From assembly GCA_028455995.1 (NCBI GenBank), contig JABELC010000013.1, positions 620,001 to 684,000 of the forward strand: 64,000 bases of DNA, written 5' to 3'. This document shows, piece after piece, positions 45,187 through 58,678 of this stretch. Position 1 is the first letter of the stretch. Every line of letters starts with the position of its first letter. The translations under genes were made by a program, and so were the position numbers. The notes under the pieces were generated by a model that ran no database searches, was not told the DNA's origin, and saw only the letters and a list, made by a program, of their open reading frames with translations. Source of the DNA: Scleromitrula shiraiana. Its lineage: Eukaryota > Ascomycota > Leotiomycetes > Helotiales > Sclerotiniaceae.

Positions 45187-48100
45187 TTAGCAACTTTTTG
45201 AAAATCTAAAGCTATATATATAAAAAGTTGAACTCTATAAAAACTATGAATTATTTATATAAAATAAAAGCAAAATAAGCTTTTTTTAACTTTTTGCTAT
45301 TTTGAAATCTTTATAATTTATTTATATACAATATAATATTTTAAAGTCAGATTAAAATAAATATTATTTAAATTGTATATTATCATTATTTTATATTATT
45401 ATTGTTTTTTATATCATATTCTTTATTATCTTGTTTTATAATAATTATATATAAATTAAATAAACAAAACCGATTATTATTTAATTATTCTTCAAAAAAT
45501 AAATAAAGAAAAATCAAAATCCTTTTTTATATTCAATCTATTTATTAATCTTTATCAATATCTTATTTATATTAATAAATTCTTTTAATATTAAATAAAA
45601 CTTTGCCTTTATTATTATATCTATTAAATTATTATTGTTGTTGATTTATTGTATTTTCGCGATCTTTTTGTATTTATATAATTAATATAATATTATAATA
45701 TCGATTATAAATCGTTTTTTGATTATTATTTTAAATTTAATTAACAATTAAAATAAAAAATATAAATTAATATAAATGATTAATAATAAAATATAATTAT
45801 TAAAAATCTTATTGATTATATTTTTGATAATAATTGCTATATTGAAATCGAAGATTATTATATAAAGTTTTAATATTAATATGGTTTGAATGATATACTT
45901 GTATTTGATTGAAAATTAATATATAATATCTATATTTCTATTTTTGTTTGTTAATATAATAATATATTTAATTTAGAATGATAAATTAAGATTATTAATA
46001 TATAAAGTATTAATAAATATATATATATAAAAAATATCGAAATTAAATGGTATAAATCAAAATCTTTTTATAAAGTTTTTTTTTTATTATTATATGTATT
46101 TATTAAATGCTTTTATATCTTCGCTATTTAATTTGATATTTTATATAGCCCATACTAAATCGAAAAAAGCTTCAAATTAGCAATAAATTGCGATATAAAT
46201 ATTATAAACGTGTTATATAATATATTACTTTTTTGATATTGCATTTTTTTAAAATCTACTATATATTTTGCATATATCGATATTAATATTTTTGATTTAC
46301 TCTATATTTTTGCATTGAAATTTTTGGTTTATTATAATTATTAAATTTTTTAATAATATTAAACCGCTATTAAACTTAAATAAATATGTTTTAATTAATT
46401 ATTTTTGTTTTTTATATAAAAATTTAGTTTTTTTTAAATAATGTTTTTTTTTATAAATGAATTGTTTATTAATAATAATTAGAATATTATCGGTTTGCAT
46501 TATTACAATTCTAAATTTTTATTTTTATATATATAATAAATAAAAATTATATATTGATATTGTTATTTTAAGCTTTATAATGTAGTAGTTTAAATATGTA
46601 TTAAATCAATGATTTTTTGCCTTTAGTATTTTATATAATAATTATATTATATAAAATATAATTCTAAATAGATATTCTATTTCTAGAATTGCATATATAA
46701 AAATAAAATATACAAATTTCGAATTTGTTTATATATATATTTGAATAATATTATATAAATAAATATTAAATACACTATTATTTCTTATTATTATTATAAT
46801 AATTATAATTACTAATACTAATCGATAAATTAAATACTATATAATTAAGGATTATATAAGTATAATATGTTTTTTTATATTATTAAAACTTTATATAATA
46901 AGCCTTGATTTTTTATATATATTCTTTATATTTAAATATTTGAATTTATTAATTTATTTATATTTGAAGATTTTTATTTTTATTGAAATATTTTTTTGTT
47001 TTGTTATTTTAAATATACTAACTTTTATTAATCTATCTAATTTCTTTCTTTTTAATTTTATATATATTCTATTTGTTTTTTCTTTATTATATTTAGTTTA
47101 TTTAATAGAAAAAATCAACTTTTTTATAAAAAAAATATTAACTAAATATATAATATATTTGCTATTTAATAATATTATAATATTTAATAATATTTTTTTA
47201 AAATCTTTATTTTTTATATATAATCTAAATTGTATTTTTTATTATACATTTTATTAGATATATTAATAAAATTGAATTATTATTAATGATGGAATATTAA
47301 GGCTTTAATCCTTTCTTAATCTACTATATCTATAAATTATTAGTTTAAATAGCTCAAATATCGCTACTTTTAATATTTCTTAAATAGTTAGTTGATTATT
47401 GCTGTTATTTATGAATATAAATGGTGTATGGTTTTTTGCATATATTATTGGTAGTATTAACGTTAAATCAATAAATTTTTTATAATACAAGCAAACTAAT
47501 ATTAATTATATAATTATAATATAGTTATTTATATTAATTTTGTAATTTTTGTTTTTTATCAATTTAAAAATATAAAGTCCTATTTATTTTTTTTTTTTTA
47601 TTTTAATAATCTTTTTATATATTAAAACTTTTAAATATATTTTTAAATTATATATTGTGTATATAAATAATTTATTTTGTTTTTATAATATATTTTTTAT
47701 TAATTGAATCGCTTTATATTTATAAATTTTATCGTTCATTTTTTATAATTTCATTATTTGATTAATAATAATTTTTATTAATAAATCTAATTCTTTTATA
47801 TATATAAATATACTGAATATTAAAAATATTAGAACTAGTCTATCAAAGCTTATTAAATCATTTATAATCTTTATCATTATTTATAATATTTATTTTTTTA
47901 TAAAATCGAATTATTACAATTCGTTTTATAAAATTTTAAATACTTATTATACAATTTTATAATATTGCTCAATTTTATTAATTAACTAATAAAATTCTAT
48001 AAAAACTATTTTTATTTTAATTATTATAATATTTATATATTTATTGAATTTCTTTGCGATAAATTATATATTTATATTAATAATAATATAATCTAAAAAT

Positions 48101-50189
48101 CCTATATAAATATTAATCTATTTAAATCGAATTATATTCCAAATATATCTTATTAATAAATTGTTTAGAAATATTGCTATCTAATATTTTATTACTTTAT
48201 TAAATATATATAATACTGCTTTTTTATTAATATACATTATATTAATTATAATTATATAATTAAATCAAATATCATTATTTTCATTATCGCTGATTTTGAA
48301 TTTGAATCTTTTTAATAATTTACTATATATCTAATATTAATTATAATATTTTATTAATTTATTGATTTTATCTTTATTTATATCATTATAACTAATTCAT
48401 TTAAATATATTATATAATCTATAAACAATTAAATAATCAAAGCGTTTATATAAACAATATAGTTCTATTTTTATAAAATAATAAATATTATTTAAAATTA
48501 TTGATTATATAAACACATTATAATTATATTTTTATAATAAAAAACCATGGCCGCGCTTCTATATAATGAAAAAATGTTCATCAATTTTATTGTAAATAAT
48601 CTAGTTTTTAATATTGTTAAAAAATATATTGAATTTATTTATATTTATTAAACAAAATAAAAATAGTGTATTTATATAAATAATATAAATTTCGATTTGT
48701 TTAATCAATAATTCGATTTTGTATGATTTGATAAATTTTTTAATATCTTTTTTTCTAAATATAATTTTCATAATTTTTATTCTATTATAATTAATAATTA
48801 GATTAATTAGTTTCTATAATATTTCAAATTATCGCTTATTAATAATCGATATTATTATTGTTTTTATATTGATTATAACACTCTAAAATTTATCGAGGTT
48901 ATATTTGCTATTTATAAAAAATACTTTAAAATCATATATAATTTGCTTTAATACTATATTTTCATTAATTTGATTATTATTAAATAATCTTTTATATATT
49001 AATATATATTTAAATACTTTCTTTATAAACTTAATAATTATTTATAGATTATTAATTAGATTATTCAATATATAATATATTTTTAATATAGTTTTATTTA
49101 AATATTTCATCTTTATATAAAATACCTTATAGATCTTTTTAATATTCTTTTTTTCTATCTTTTGTTTTTTTTTATAATATATCAAGAATTATTTATAAAT
49201 ATAATTATCATTATCTTTAACAACTCTTTCTTTATATTTTCTTTAAATTTTTTTTTAATTTGATTTCGAATAATTTATAAAGAAATATTTTTTTTTTTTA
49301 TATATTTAATATTATTTTTTATAGATTAATCTAAAGCTTTTTTTATTATATCAATTTTAAATATTAAATTATAATTCAAATCGATTTTAATAATTATTAT
49401 ATTTTTTTTAATCATTATAATTATTTGCTTTATTATATTTATTATAATTAAAGCTTTTACCTCAATTTTATAAATTATCCATAAATTTTTTTTTAATATA
49501 ATATATATTAATATTGTTATTTTATAATTTATTATAAATTTAAATCACTCCTTTAATTTTTTAAATAAAATTAAAAATATTTATAACTAATTAATAATAT
49601 ATTTAAATACATTATCTGATTTGTTAATATAATAAGATTATTTTTTTGTAAAAATATAATTAATTTTTTATATTGTTTAATAAAATCTTATATAATCGCT
49701 TTATTTTTGCAAAAAATAATTTTAAACATTATTTAAGTTTTTTTTTTTAATTTTTATTTATAATATTTTTTATTATCAGTTTTATTTATTTATTTATTAT
49801 ATTGCAATAATACAGCTTTTTTTAATATTATACTTTAAATTCTGCAATTAAATTTTTTATTTTTTATAAAAATATAATAAAATTCGATATATAATACTTA
49901 AACACTTTATCTTTAAACATGATTAAAAATACTATTACTACAAATTTATTTAAAACATCTATACATTATAAAATTAATTTATATATAACCAATTTATAAT
50001 CAAAATCATCATCTTTATTATTAAATTTCATCATATTATCATATATCTTATTTAAATTAATTTAATATTAGATTTTTAATATATAATATTAATAACTTTC
50101 TTCTTAATAATATCTTTAATCCTTATACTCATCCCTACATACATATACTTTTTTATCCTTTTACTCTTTTTTCTAATTTCATTTGCATT

Positions 50190-50525
50190 AAAAATCATAA
50201 TTATTTTAATTATAATTACAATCATTTTAATTATAATTATTTTAATCATTTTAAAATATACAATAATCTTAACTAGATTGATTTCGATCAAATTGATTTT
50301 GATTATACTAATTTTAACTAAATTAAATCTAATCAAATTAAAATATACAATTATTTTGATTATAATAATTTTTATTATAATCATTTATATCATAATGATT
50401 TTAATTAAATTGATTTTGATTAGATTGATTCTAACCAAAATAACTCTAACCAAATTAAAGCATATAATTATTTTGATTACAATGATTTTTATCATAATTA
50501 TTTTTATCCTAATAATTTTAATTAT
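50190..50525. repeat. Degenerate AT-rich tandem repeat
   Basis: Imperfect units of about 12-18 bp built on TTTTGATTATAATT and AATCAAATTGATTTTGA recur through about 330 bp. It is probably an eroded tandem repeat inside the retroelement; the long frames it creates on both strands are Ile/Lys artefacts. Confidence 0.5.
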
Positions 50526-50640
50526 TATATAATATATAATTATTAAATAAAATTATATATTAAATATTATAACACATAAAATTATATATTATTATTATTA
50601 AAATAATTCTAAATAAATATTCAAAATCAACTTCTATTAT

Positions 50641-50799
50641 TGTGGTTTTACTTCGGTTAAGTCGTACGATTATGGTACTGTGGTTTGTGTTTGATATTCT
50701 TGTTATTGATCTATCTATGGTACAGATTGTCAAGTCGTATATATGTACGACTGTGGTCACGTGCTTGTCACGTGCTACCTTGTGATCTATATCCCAACA
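50641..50799 (-). mobile_element. Nested solo LTR (159 bp), not RIP-eroded
   Basis: An island of near-normal GC inside the AT desert. It starts TGTGGTTTTAC and ends ATCCCAACA, giving TG...CA ends, and is flanked on both sides by ATTAT (50636-50640 and 50800-50804), a perfect 5-bp target duplication. Read on the minus strand it starts TGTTGGGATATAG, like many Ty1/copia LTRs, so that orientation is more likely. It contains paired GTACGACT/AGTCGTA motifs and two CACGTGC copies. No primer-binding or coding sequence adjoins it, so it is a solo LTR or a small LTR-like element. Confidence 0.75.
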
Positions 50800-52654
50800 A
50801 TTATAAACTAAATATTTTTTAATAATTCATTAAATTGCTTTAATAAATTAATTGCTATTTATATAATTAAAATATTTTATTCAACCTGCTTTCCTTTTTT
50901 AACTTATTTCCTTACATTTTTTTTTTAATCCCATTTTTACTTTAAATCTTTTATTATTATTTTTATATTACTAAACCTAAATTTTATTAATCAATCTCTA
51001 TAAATTTCCTTTAAATAAACCTTAATCTATTTAAGGCATAATCTTATATATATTATACTTTATATTACATAAACTATTAATATAAATATACTAATATAAA
51101 TATTATTCTTTTATAATATTTTTTTTATTATTATTAAATATCCTTTATTTAATATCTAAAACATCTATATATTTATACCTCCAAACACTTTTTTAAAATC
51201 TATTTATAAATTTATATTAATAAAAATCTTCAAATTATTAATTATATATTCATCAAATTTATATTTTAAATAATAATTCATTATATATAAATTTTCTATA
51301 TTATATCCCTTATATCTATTAATAAAATCTAAATCATTTAAAAATAATCCATTAAATAAATCTTTATAATATTTATTATTTTATCTAAATTTAAAATCTT
51401 AATCATATTTAAAATCATATATATTATTACCCTTTAATTATTATCTCCTTTTAAAATCAAATATAAACCCTCTAAAAATATTATTTACTATATTTTTAAA
51501 TAAAAAAACCTTCATTTATATTTAAAATATCAAAATTTATATTTATTTAAATATCTCTTATTAATATTATTTTTATAATAAATTTATATATATTAAACTT
51601 TTATTAAAATTTTTTAATAATATTTTTAATATTAATTAAAATTTTTCAATTTGATTAAATATTCATTTTAATCATCAAATTATTAATAACAATTCTAAAT
51701 TTTAAATATTTATACTTATTAAATTACTCTCTTTTTATAATTATCTAAAACTTATACTTATACTTATACTCCTCAACCTCCTTTTTTCTTCCACATCACT
51801 TTTACCCACTATATTGCTTATAATATTATAATATAAAATAAAAAAATACTTTCAATAATATCTTATATATATTTATTAAATAATATAATAATTATTATTA
51901 AATTCGTTTTTACCTAATTTTTTTATTATTATTAAATAAATATTTGATATCAAATCAAAAATTTAATTTAATAAAACTTTAAATCAAATATAATTATCTA
52001 ATTTATAAAATAAATTTAATATTAAATCAAAACTCGTTTTAATAAAATTTTCAAATTAAATATAATCATTTCAATTTATAAAATAAATATATAATAAACA
52101 AATTCATTATAAAATAAAAAAAAAAATAAAGCAATTATAAAAAAATATAAAAATATAAAAAAAAATTTATTAAAAATTTTATAAAAATTTTTAAATAAAA
52201 ATTTTTATATAAATAACTTTATCATCACCTTCATAATTATAATAAAATAATTATCATTATTAATATTTTTACTTATTAAAATATTTTTTTAAATAATATA
52301 ATATACATCTAAATAATATAATATAATTCATATTTTTATTATTATTCTACTTACAATAAACATTCAAATTTTATAATTCTAAAATTGATTTAAAAACCAC
52401 TCAACCTACAATAAACATTCAAATATTATAATATCTAAACCAAAATTAAAAACTACTATTTCTATAATAAATATTTAAATATCATAAAATTTAACTTTTT
52501 TTTTTATTAAAAAATTAAATAATTTATAAAACCTCTCATTATCAAAAATTATAAAAAATTTCTTATCAATAATAAACAAAAATATTTAAAATTTATCAAA
52601 ATTAATATTGCATATAAAATAAAAATTCTAATTTATAATACACATATTAATTAA

Positions 52655-52815
52655 TATTTATATAACTTTAAGAATATAGAATTATACAATTATAATATTA
52701 ATCAATATTATATTATTTTATTCAAAAAATTCAAAAAGAATATTATACGCCATTAAGGATATATATCTCCTCAACGGATACATGACGTAAAGTCACGTGT
52801 TTGACTATACAGACA
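52655..52815. repeat. Right LTR (161 bp)
   Basis: Begins TATTTATATAACTTT and ends ACTATACAGACA. Its last 60 bp keep C and G that the left copy has lost, including ACGTAAAGTCACGTG. Confidence 0.85.
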
Positions 52816-52967
52816 AATATATTTTCCTTTTTATCCTTTATATAACTAAACTACATTTATCACATCGACATACATCTACATCCTGCCCAGTATGATATCA
52901 TATCATATCCAAAGTTCCTGAAGGCATTGAACTCGCTACCCACTCCATGAAGTTGAGTGATAATAGA

Positions 52968-54833
52968 TTAATTTCGATTAACACCATTCGTAACGGGTTC
53001 TCTCGCCCCATTAACTGCCGTCTCCCCATTCCTCTCATCCAACACTAAATTTGATTCTAAATCGAAATCTAATTCTCTGTTTCCGCTCGTACCCTCTTCC
53101 TCCCTCTCCCTCTGCCTCTCCCCCTCCTTATTCTTTCCACTCCCGCCAATCTCCCCCGCCTCTCTCCTACACCTCTCACACATACACCAACCCCCCAAAC
53201 TTCCCTCTGCCCACTCCCTCCTCTCCTTCACCGGCAACTCCACATCACAATAATGATTCCAAATCTCCCTGCCCTTGCTCACCCCCCCTTTCACCCCCTC
53301 AACCCTCTTCTCCCTAACCCACAATTTCATCCTCCCTCCCCACTCCCACTGCACATTTGGATTGCAATCATGATTCGCGAGACACCAAAGCGGATGCACG
53401 GCCGCGACCTCTGGCCGTCCAGTTTGCTTATTAAGTCTCGCGGACGCGGTGCCCCGAAATTTGGAATACAGGGTATTGAAGATCCAGAGATCGTAGAGGG
53501 CGAGATCGGCAAAGATGTCGATGTCCATTTTTTCGAGGATGTGTAGGGGAGTGGATATATTGCTTGAGAAGGAAAAAGGGAGTGTCCAGACTGGGGGTGG
53601 TTCGGCGGTAGGAGAGGTGGGGACGGCGTTAGAGGCCGAGGGGAGGAAATCTCCCCAGATGTATTTTATTTCTTTTAGATCGAGAGGATGCACTTCTTGG
53701 GTTGCGGACATGGCTAAGGCACGCGCGAGAAGAAGTAGGTAGAGTGCGTTGGGTGACTCTTTGGGATCCGGATCTTTAGATATGGTGTCGACGTCTTTTT
53801 CGCAGATAGCAGGGTGGTAGGTCTCTTGTGCGAGATCAAGACAGGTTTCGTTGCAAAACATGGTGTCGTCACAATCAGGACAGCCTACTACTGGACTGTT
53901 TGAACCGAGGGGTGGTAGTGGTGTACTGCATGCATCGCAGAGGGAATCTTTAAGACGATTGTTGACTGTTAATACAGAGACTTCCTCGAGAACCGTCTCT
54001 CCTGGTTGTATATCTTCTTTTGCGAACAATCCCAACTGTTTATTCGTAGGTATATTTCCGTCCTCATCCGGAACGATAGCAGCCTCCACCAAAGTAGGTA
54101 ATTCGACGGCCCGAACTTCACACTTGGAAGATATGGCTTGCAATTCTTTATTTAAGAAATCCAGAGATTCTTTCGAGAAACGATTCGGTTCGTGGTCATT
54201 CCATGGATAGATTTCGCGCCGTACCAGCCCTTGGTCAGGTAGCTCAGATATATCCACTTCCTCCACCTTTAATCTCCTCTTTGCCATTTCAAATATATAA
54301 TCCTTCACCTGGCTTAAATCCTCATCATGAGGAGCAGCCAATAATCCTCGACTGCAAAAATCATATGCACTCTTCAAGCAGCCGCACAATAGCAGACTCA
54401 AAGAGAGTGTTTGATAACATCTCAAAGCAGCCTTCTTTGCAATTTGTAGAAGAATCGTATTGTCCTCATCATCATCATCAATATACATCTGCTCTACCCC
54501 ATTGACCAAATCCCCATTCGTATGTGCATCCGCATTCGAAGTTCGGTGCTGTCTCAATATTTTAGGGAATCCCTCCTCCAGTCTAATTTTGAACGCTTCC
54601 AATGCTTGTTCATGATATTCAAAACTCTCATCACCCAATTCATCACATAATAATAGCGCTCTATAGCTATCGCCAGCGGCCAAATCCGGATATCCCAAAT
54701 CAGCGTGAACCTGTGCTCGTTCAATGTATAATATTAGATCGTACGGAGAATCGGATAGGTTTTCAGTCAACTGTTGACGTTTTTGTAGAAGAATGGAGGT
54801 GGTATCGTCCTCCTGATCACTGTACCGATCCAT
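52968..54833 (-). CDS. SET-domain protein with TPR-like N-terminus and MYND-like Cys region
   Basis: A single exon of 621 codons. Residues 20-80 form TPR-like helices (PYDLILYIERAQVHADLGYP, DLAAGDSYRALLLCDE), followed by another helical pair around ALRCYQTLSLSLLLCGCLKSAYD. A split SET domain starts at KQLGLFAKEDIQPGETVLEE and resumes at VHPLWCLANHDCNPNVQWEWGG, the NHxCxPN motif that binds S-adenosylmethionine, then REIWNHYCDVELPVKERREW. A Cys-rich insert (LCDAC, GCPDCDDTMFCNETC) occupies the MYND position, and the post-SET WCMCERCRRE follows. This matches the SMYD-like/SET5-like fungal proteins that methylate lysines, on histones or other proteins; the target is unknown. The tail is charged and low-complexity. 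The first in-frame ATG is MDRYSDQ; another ATG just upstream opens an overlapping short frame. Confidence 0.9.
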   Translation of the reverse strand: MDRYSDQEDDTTSILLQKRQQLTENLSDSPYDLILYIERAQVHADLGYPDLAAGDSYRALLLCDELGDESFEYHEQALEAFKIRLEEGFPKILRQHRTSNADAHTNGDLVNGVEQMYIDDDDEDNTILLQIAKKAALRCYQTLSLSLLLCGCLKSAYDFCSRGLLAAPHDEDLSQVKDYIFEMAKRRLKVEEVDISELPDQGLVRREIYPWNDHEPNRFSKESLDFLNKELQAISSKCEVRAVELPTLVEAAIVPDEDGNIPTNKQLGLFAKEDIQPGETVLEEVSVLTVNNRLKDSLCDACSTPLPPLGSNSPVVGCPDCDDTMFCNETCLDLAQETYHPAICEKDVDTISKDPDPKESPNALYLLLLARALAMSATQEVHPLDLKEIKYIWGDFLPSASNAVPTSPTAEPPPVWTLPFSFSSNISTPLHILEKMDIDIFADLALYDLWIFNTLYSKFRGTASARLNKQTGRPEVAAVHPLWCLANHDCNPNVQWEWGGRMKLWVREKRVEGVKGGVSKGREIWNHYCDVELPVKERREWAEGSLGGWCMCERCRREAGEIGGSGKNKEGERQREREEEGTSGNRELDFDLESNLVLDERNGETAVNGAREPVTNGVNRN

Positions 54834-56056
54834 GTTGATACTAACATTAGCATGTTCCTCTATATAAAACAAGAAGTATATTCAAGTATGTCCTGTCAAC
54901 CCCGTGGTATATAAGGGGAAAGAAGGTAAGAAGAGGAGAAGAATGATGGAGGGGCAGTAAAAGAGAAATTAAATTTTCTTTCTGATTTTATTTCATTCTT
55001 TTCCCACCTTCCATCTTAATTAGTTTAGTGGTGGGGTAATGGATGAGTAGTTTGAAAAGAAGAGAAGAAGAAGGAGAAGAGAAGGGAGAAGGGAGAAGAG
55101 AGAAGAAAGAGGAGAGAAGAGGGAAAAAAGATTTAAAAGAGGTTGTATAAGTATAATAAATAAGAATAGGAAAAAGAAAATAATATTTGAATACAATATT
55201 TTAATTATATTTTTTAATATATACAACAATTTCTATGGAATTCCTTGACAATTTGGAGGGGCGAGAGGGGCGAGAGGGGCGAGCGAGAGGGGCTCGCATA
55301 TTATCTGCCCTGTACAAAGTACTTCTATCAAAATTCCTACTTGGCGTGCTCACTGCTAGGTAAAAGTCAAGAACACAAACAAACTGAACTGGGGATCTTG
55401 CAGCTCCATATCCGAAGTATTTGCTCCGGTAAGAATGAAATTAATAAGTAAGAGTACGAGTAGTATTTGGAGGTAATTGGTTAATAACAATTATTAGAAT
55501 GCTATTATTTAATTTTGTCGATTTCTACGGTATGTATGTGGACTTGAGAGCACTTGAGCATTGAGTATTATCACTACCTGTCTGCTGCTATCCGAACGAA
55601 GTATTGTTAATATTCCATCTTCACTCATGGATTGATAATTTTGCTCTCTCCTACTCAGTGCACCACTGTGGAAAGCCCGGCTAACTACTCTATCAAAATA
55701 ATTTGGATTTGAATTATTTACGAACGTATCTGTGACACTCTTTGCAATTTATAATACAAAAGTGGAGTTTCTCTAAGTGTCAAGTGTCTACCTTGATATT
55801 GTATTGGTAAGATACAATACTTTTTATACTGTATCTAATTTGCGGATAACCACGGTGTTCTTTTCTTCTTCTATCTTTTCTATTCTTGTCTTTTCTTTTC
55901 TGATGCTTCCTACCAATTGGGGAAAGGTCATGATAGAAAGATTGTGGCTAGAGGTCCAAATCTATTCTACCGATGCACAAACCCCCGCTACCCCCCCCCC
56001 CAAACAAAAAAACACGTCTTCTTTTCCTCAACGGTGCCGAAACGGTACTTATAATT
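54834..56056. other. Intergenic, no gene seen
   Basis: 1.2 kb upstream of the SET gene and downstream of PHO13. A purine-rich stretch lies at 55040-55140 and a 9-bp GGGCGAGAG repeat at 55258-55292. No credible frame. Confidence 0.6.
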
Positions 56057-57147
56057 CTAACCTCTCAGATCACTCAACTTATCCACGTAATATGCGGGAA
56101 CCACAGGAGCATTCTCAGCCTCCCATTCGTCCTTCTTTGATACTCCTGTCAACACTGCTAGAGTTCCACCAAGTTTACCCTCAATGCCAAATTTGATATC
56201 CGTTTCTAATCGATCTCCAACCATACATGTCTTGCTACGATCAAATTGGAACTTCCCCTCTATAGAATCCATCATTGCTTGACTTGGCTTACCCAATGCT
56301 GTAGGTTGTTTGCCTATCATGTTGATTAATGGGATAGAGATTGACCCGGCGCCTGGGAAGAAAGTATGGTTTGAGGGAAGTGTACTATCCGTGTTTGTGG
56401 CCAAGAAAACCGCTCCTCGACGAAGATAATGGTATGCATGGCATAATTTGAGATAGTTGACATGAAAGTCGAGACCAGCCAAAACTATCCCAACATTATC
56501 ATCCAGAAGTGAACCATCCGCAATTCCCTTGTAATCTTCCGGTGTTATATCACGACGATAAGCTGCGTCGGTGCCACCGATGAATTCTATTCCTTCTGTC
56601 TTCAACTCTGTTTCGATTCCACTCTCACCGAGCACAAAGACCTTATTCTTAGGTGCTGGAAGCTTCAATATTCTTGAAATGTATATCGCAGACGAATAGG
56701 CAGATGCGAAAATTTCATCCACATTGCTCGGTATACCCATCCCCGTAAGTTTCTTCTGGTATTCGGCTCGAGATTTCGTAGAATTGTTTGTTACAAAGAC
56801 GGTTTTCTTGCCTGTTATCGTATCAGCATTTGGATATGAAGACTAAACTTCCATCCAACCTTTTGATCTCAACAATTCCAAAGTCTCAACTGTTCCAGGG
56901 AAAAGATGATCTCCGGACCAAAGCACGCCTCATTATCCATCAGCAATACTTCAAAGAATAGACCTGAATAACAAACCATCGCAATCGAACAAGAAAACCT
57001 GAAGAGAAATCAAGAAAAAGTCAGTGTTGTCCTAAGTGTTCAAGCTTGTATTGCTCTCTCTGTAGGACTGACTTAACGCACGTCGAACTTATCGATAAAC
57101 TCATTAATGGCAGATTGATCGCCAGTAAGGTACTTTGGAGAAGCCAT
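56057..57147 (-). CDS. PHO13: HAD-family phosphatase Pho13 (phosphoglycolate / 4-nitrophenyl phosphatase)
   Basis: Four exons read 57147-57082, 56998-56977, 56928-56860 and 56811-56057, for 303 aa. Exon 2 has only 22 nt and encodes VFLFDCDG, which contains the catalytic DxD of HAD motif I. Exon 3 gives VLWSGDHLFPGTVETLELLRS; exon 4 holds FVTNNSTKSRAEY (motif II), the C2B cap, LATNTDSTLP and MVGDRLETDIKFG (motif IV). The family repairs toxic glycolytic and pentose-phosphate by-products (2-phosphoglycolate, 4-phosphoerythronate, 2-phospholactate). Intron borders are GTGCGT/CAG, GTTTGT/GAG and GTTGGA/CAG; the second acceptor is GAG, less usual. Length and motif order are normal. It lies about 1.5 kb from 6-phosphogluconolactonase, divergent, a possible pathway link. 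Confidence 0.92.

Positions 57148-58678
<1,531 letters not shown>

Larger units (their letters stand above)
45026..52815. mobile_element. RIP-eroded LTR retrotransposon, about 7.8 kb
   Basis: Two direct repeats of 161 bp (45026-45186 and 52655-52815) bound an AT desert of very low GC. They align without gaps over their whole length and differ at about 40 positions, every one a transition. The 5' copy keeps TG at its start and the 3' copy keeps CA at its end, as in LTRs; the missing TG and CA are each changed by a single transition. Flanking bases are AGTAT before and AATAT after, a 5-bp target duplication with one transition. No open frame for gag or pol survives, so the superfamily (Ty1/copia or Ty3/gypsy) and orientation cannot be told. 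Such damage is the known result of RIP, which mutates C to T in duplicated DNA during the sexual cycle. The element ends only about 150 bp from a SET-domain gene that appears undamaged. Confidence 0.85.

Noticed and set aside
46940..47257. 105-codon plus-strand frame in the AT desert
   Set aside because: Leu/Ile/Phe/Asn composition is what RIP-eroded AT DNA gives by chance; no motif of gag, protease, reverse transcriptase or integrase is visible.
50076..50532. Overlapping 102- and 84-codon frames on opposite strands
   Set aside because: Both are Ile/Lys runs from a degenerate AT-rich tandem repeat.
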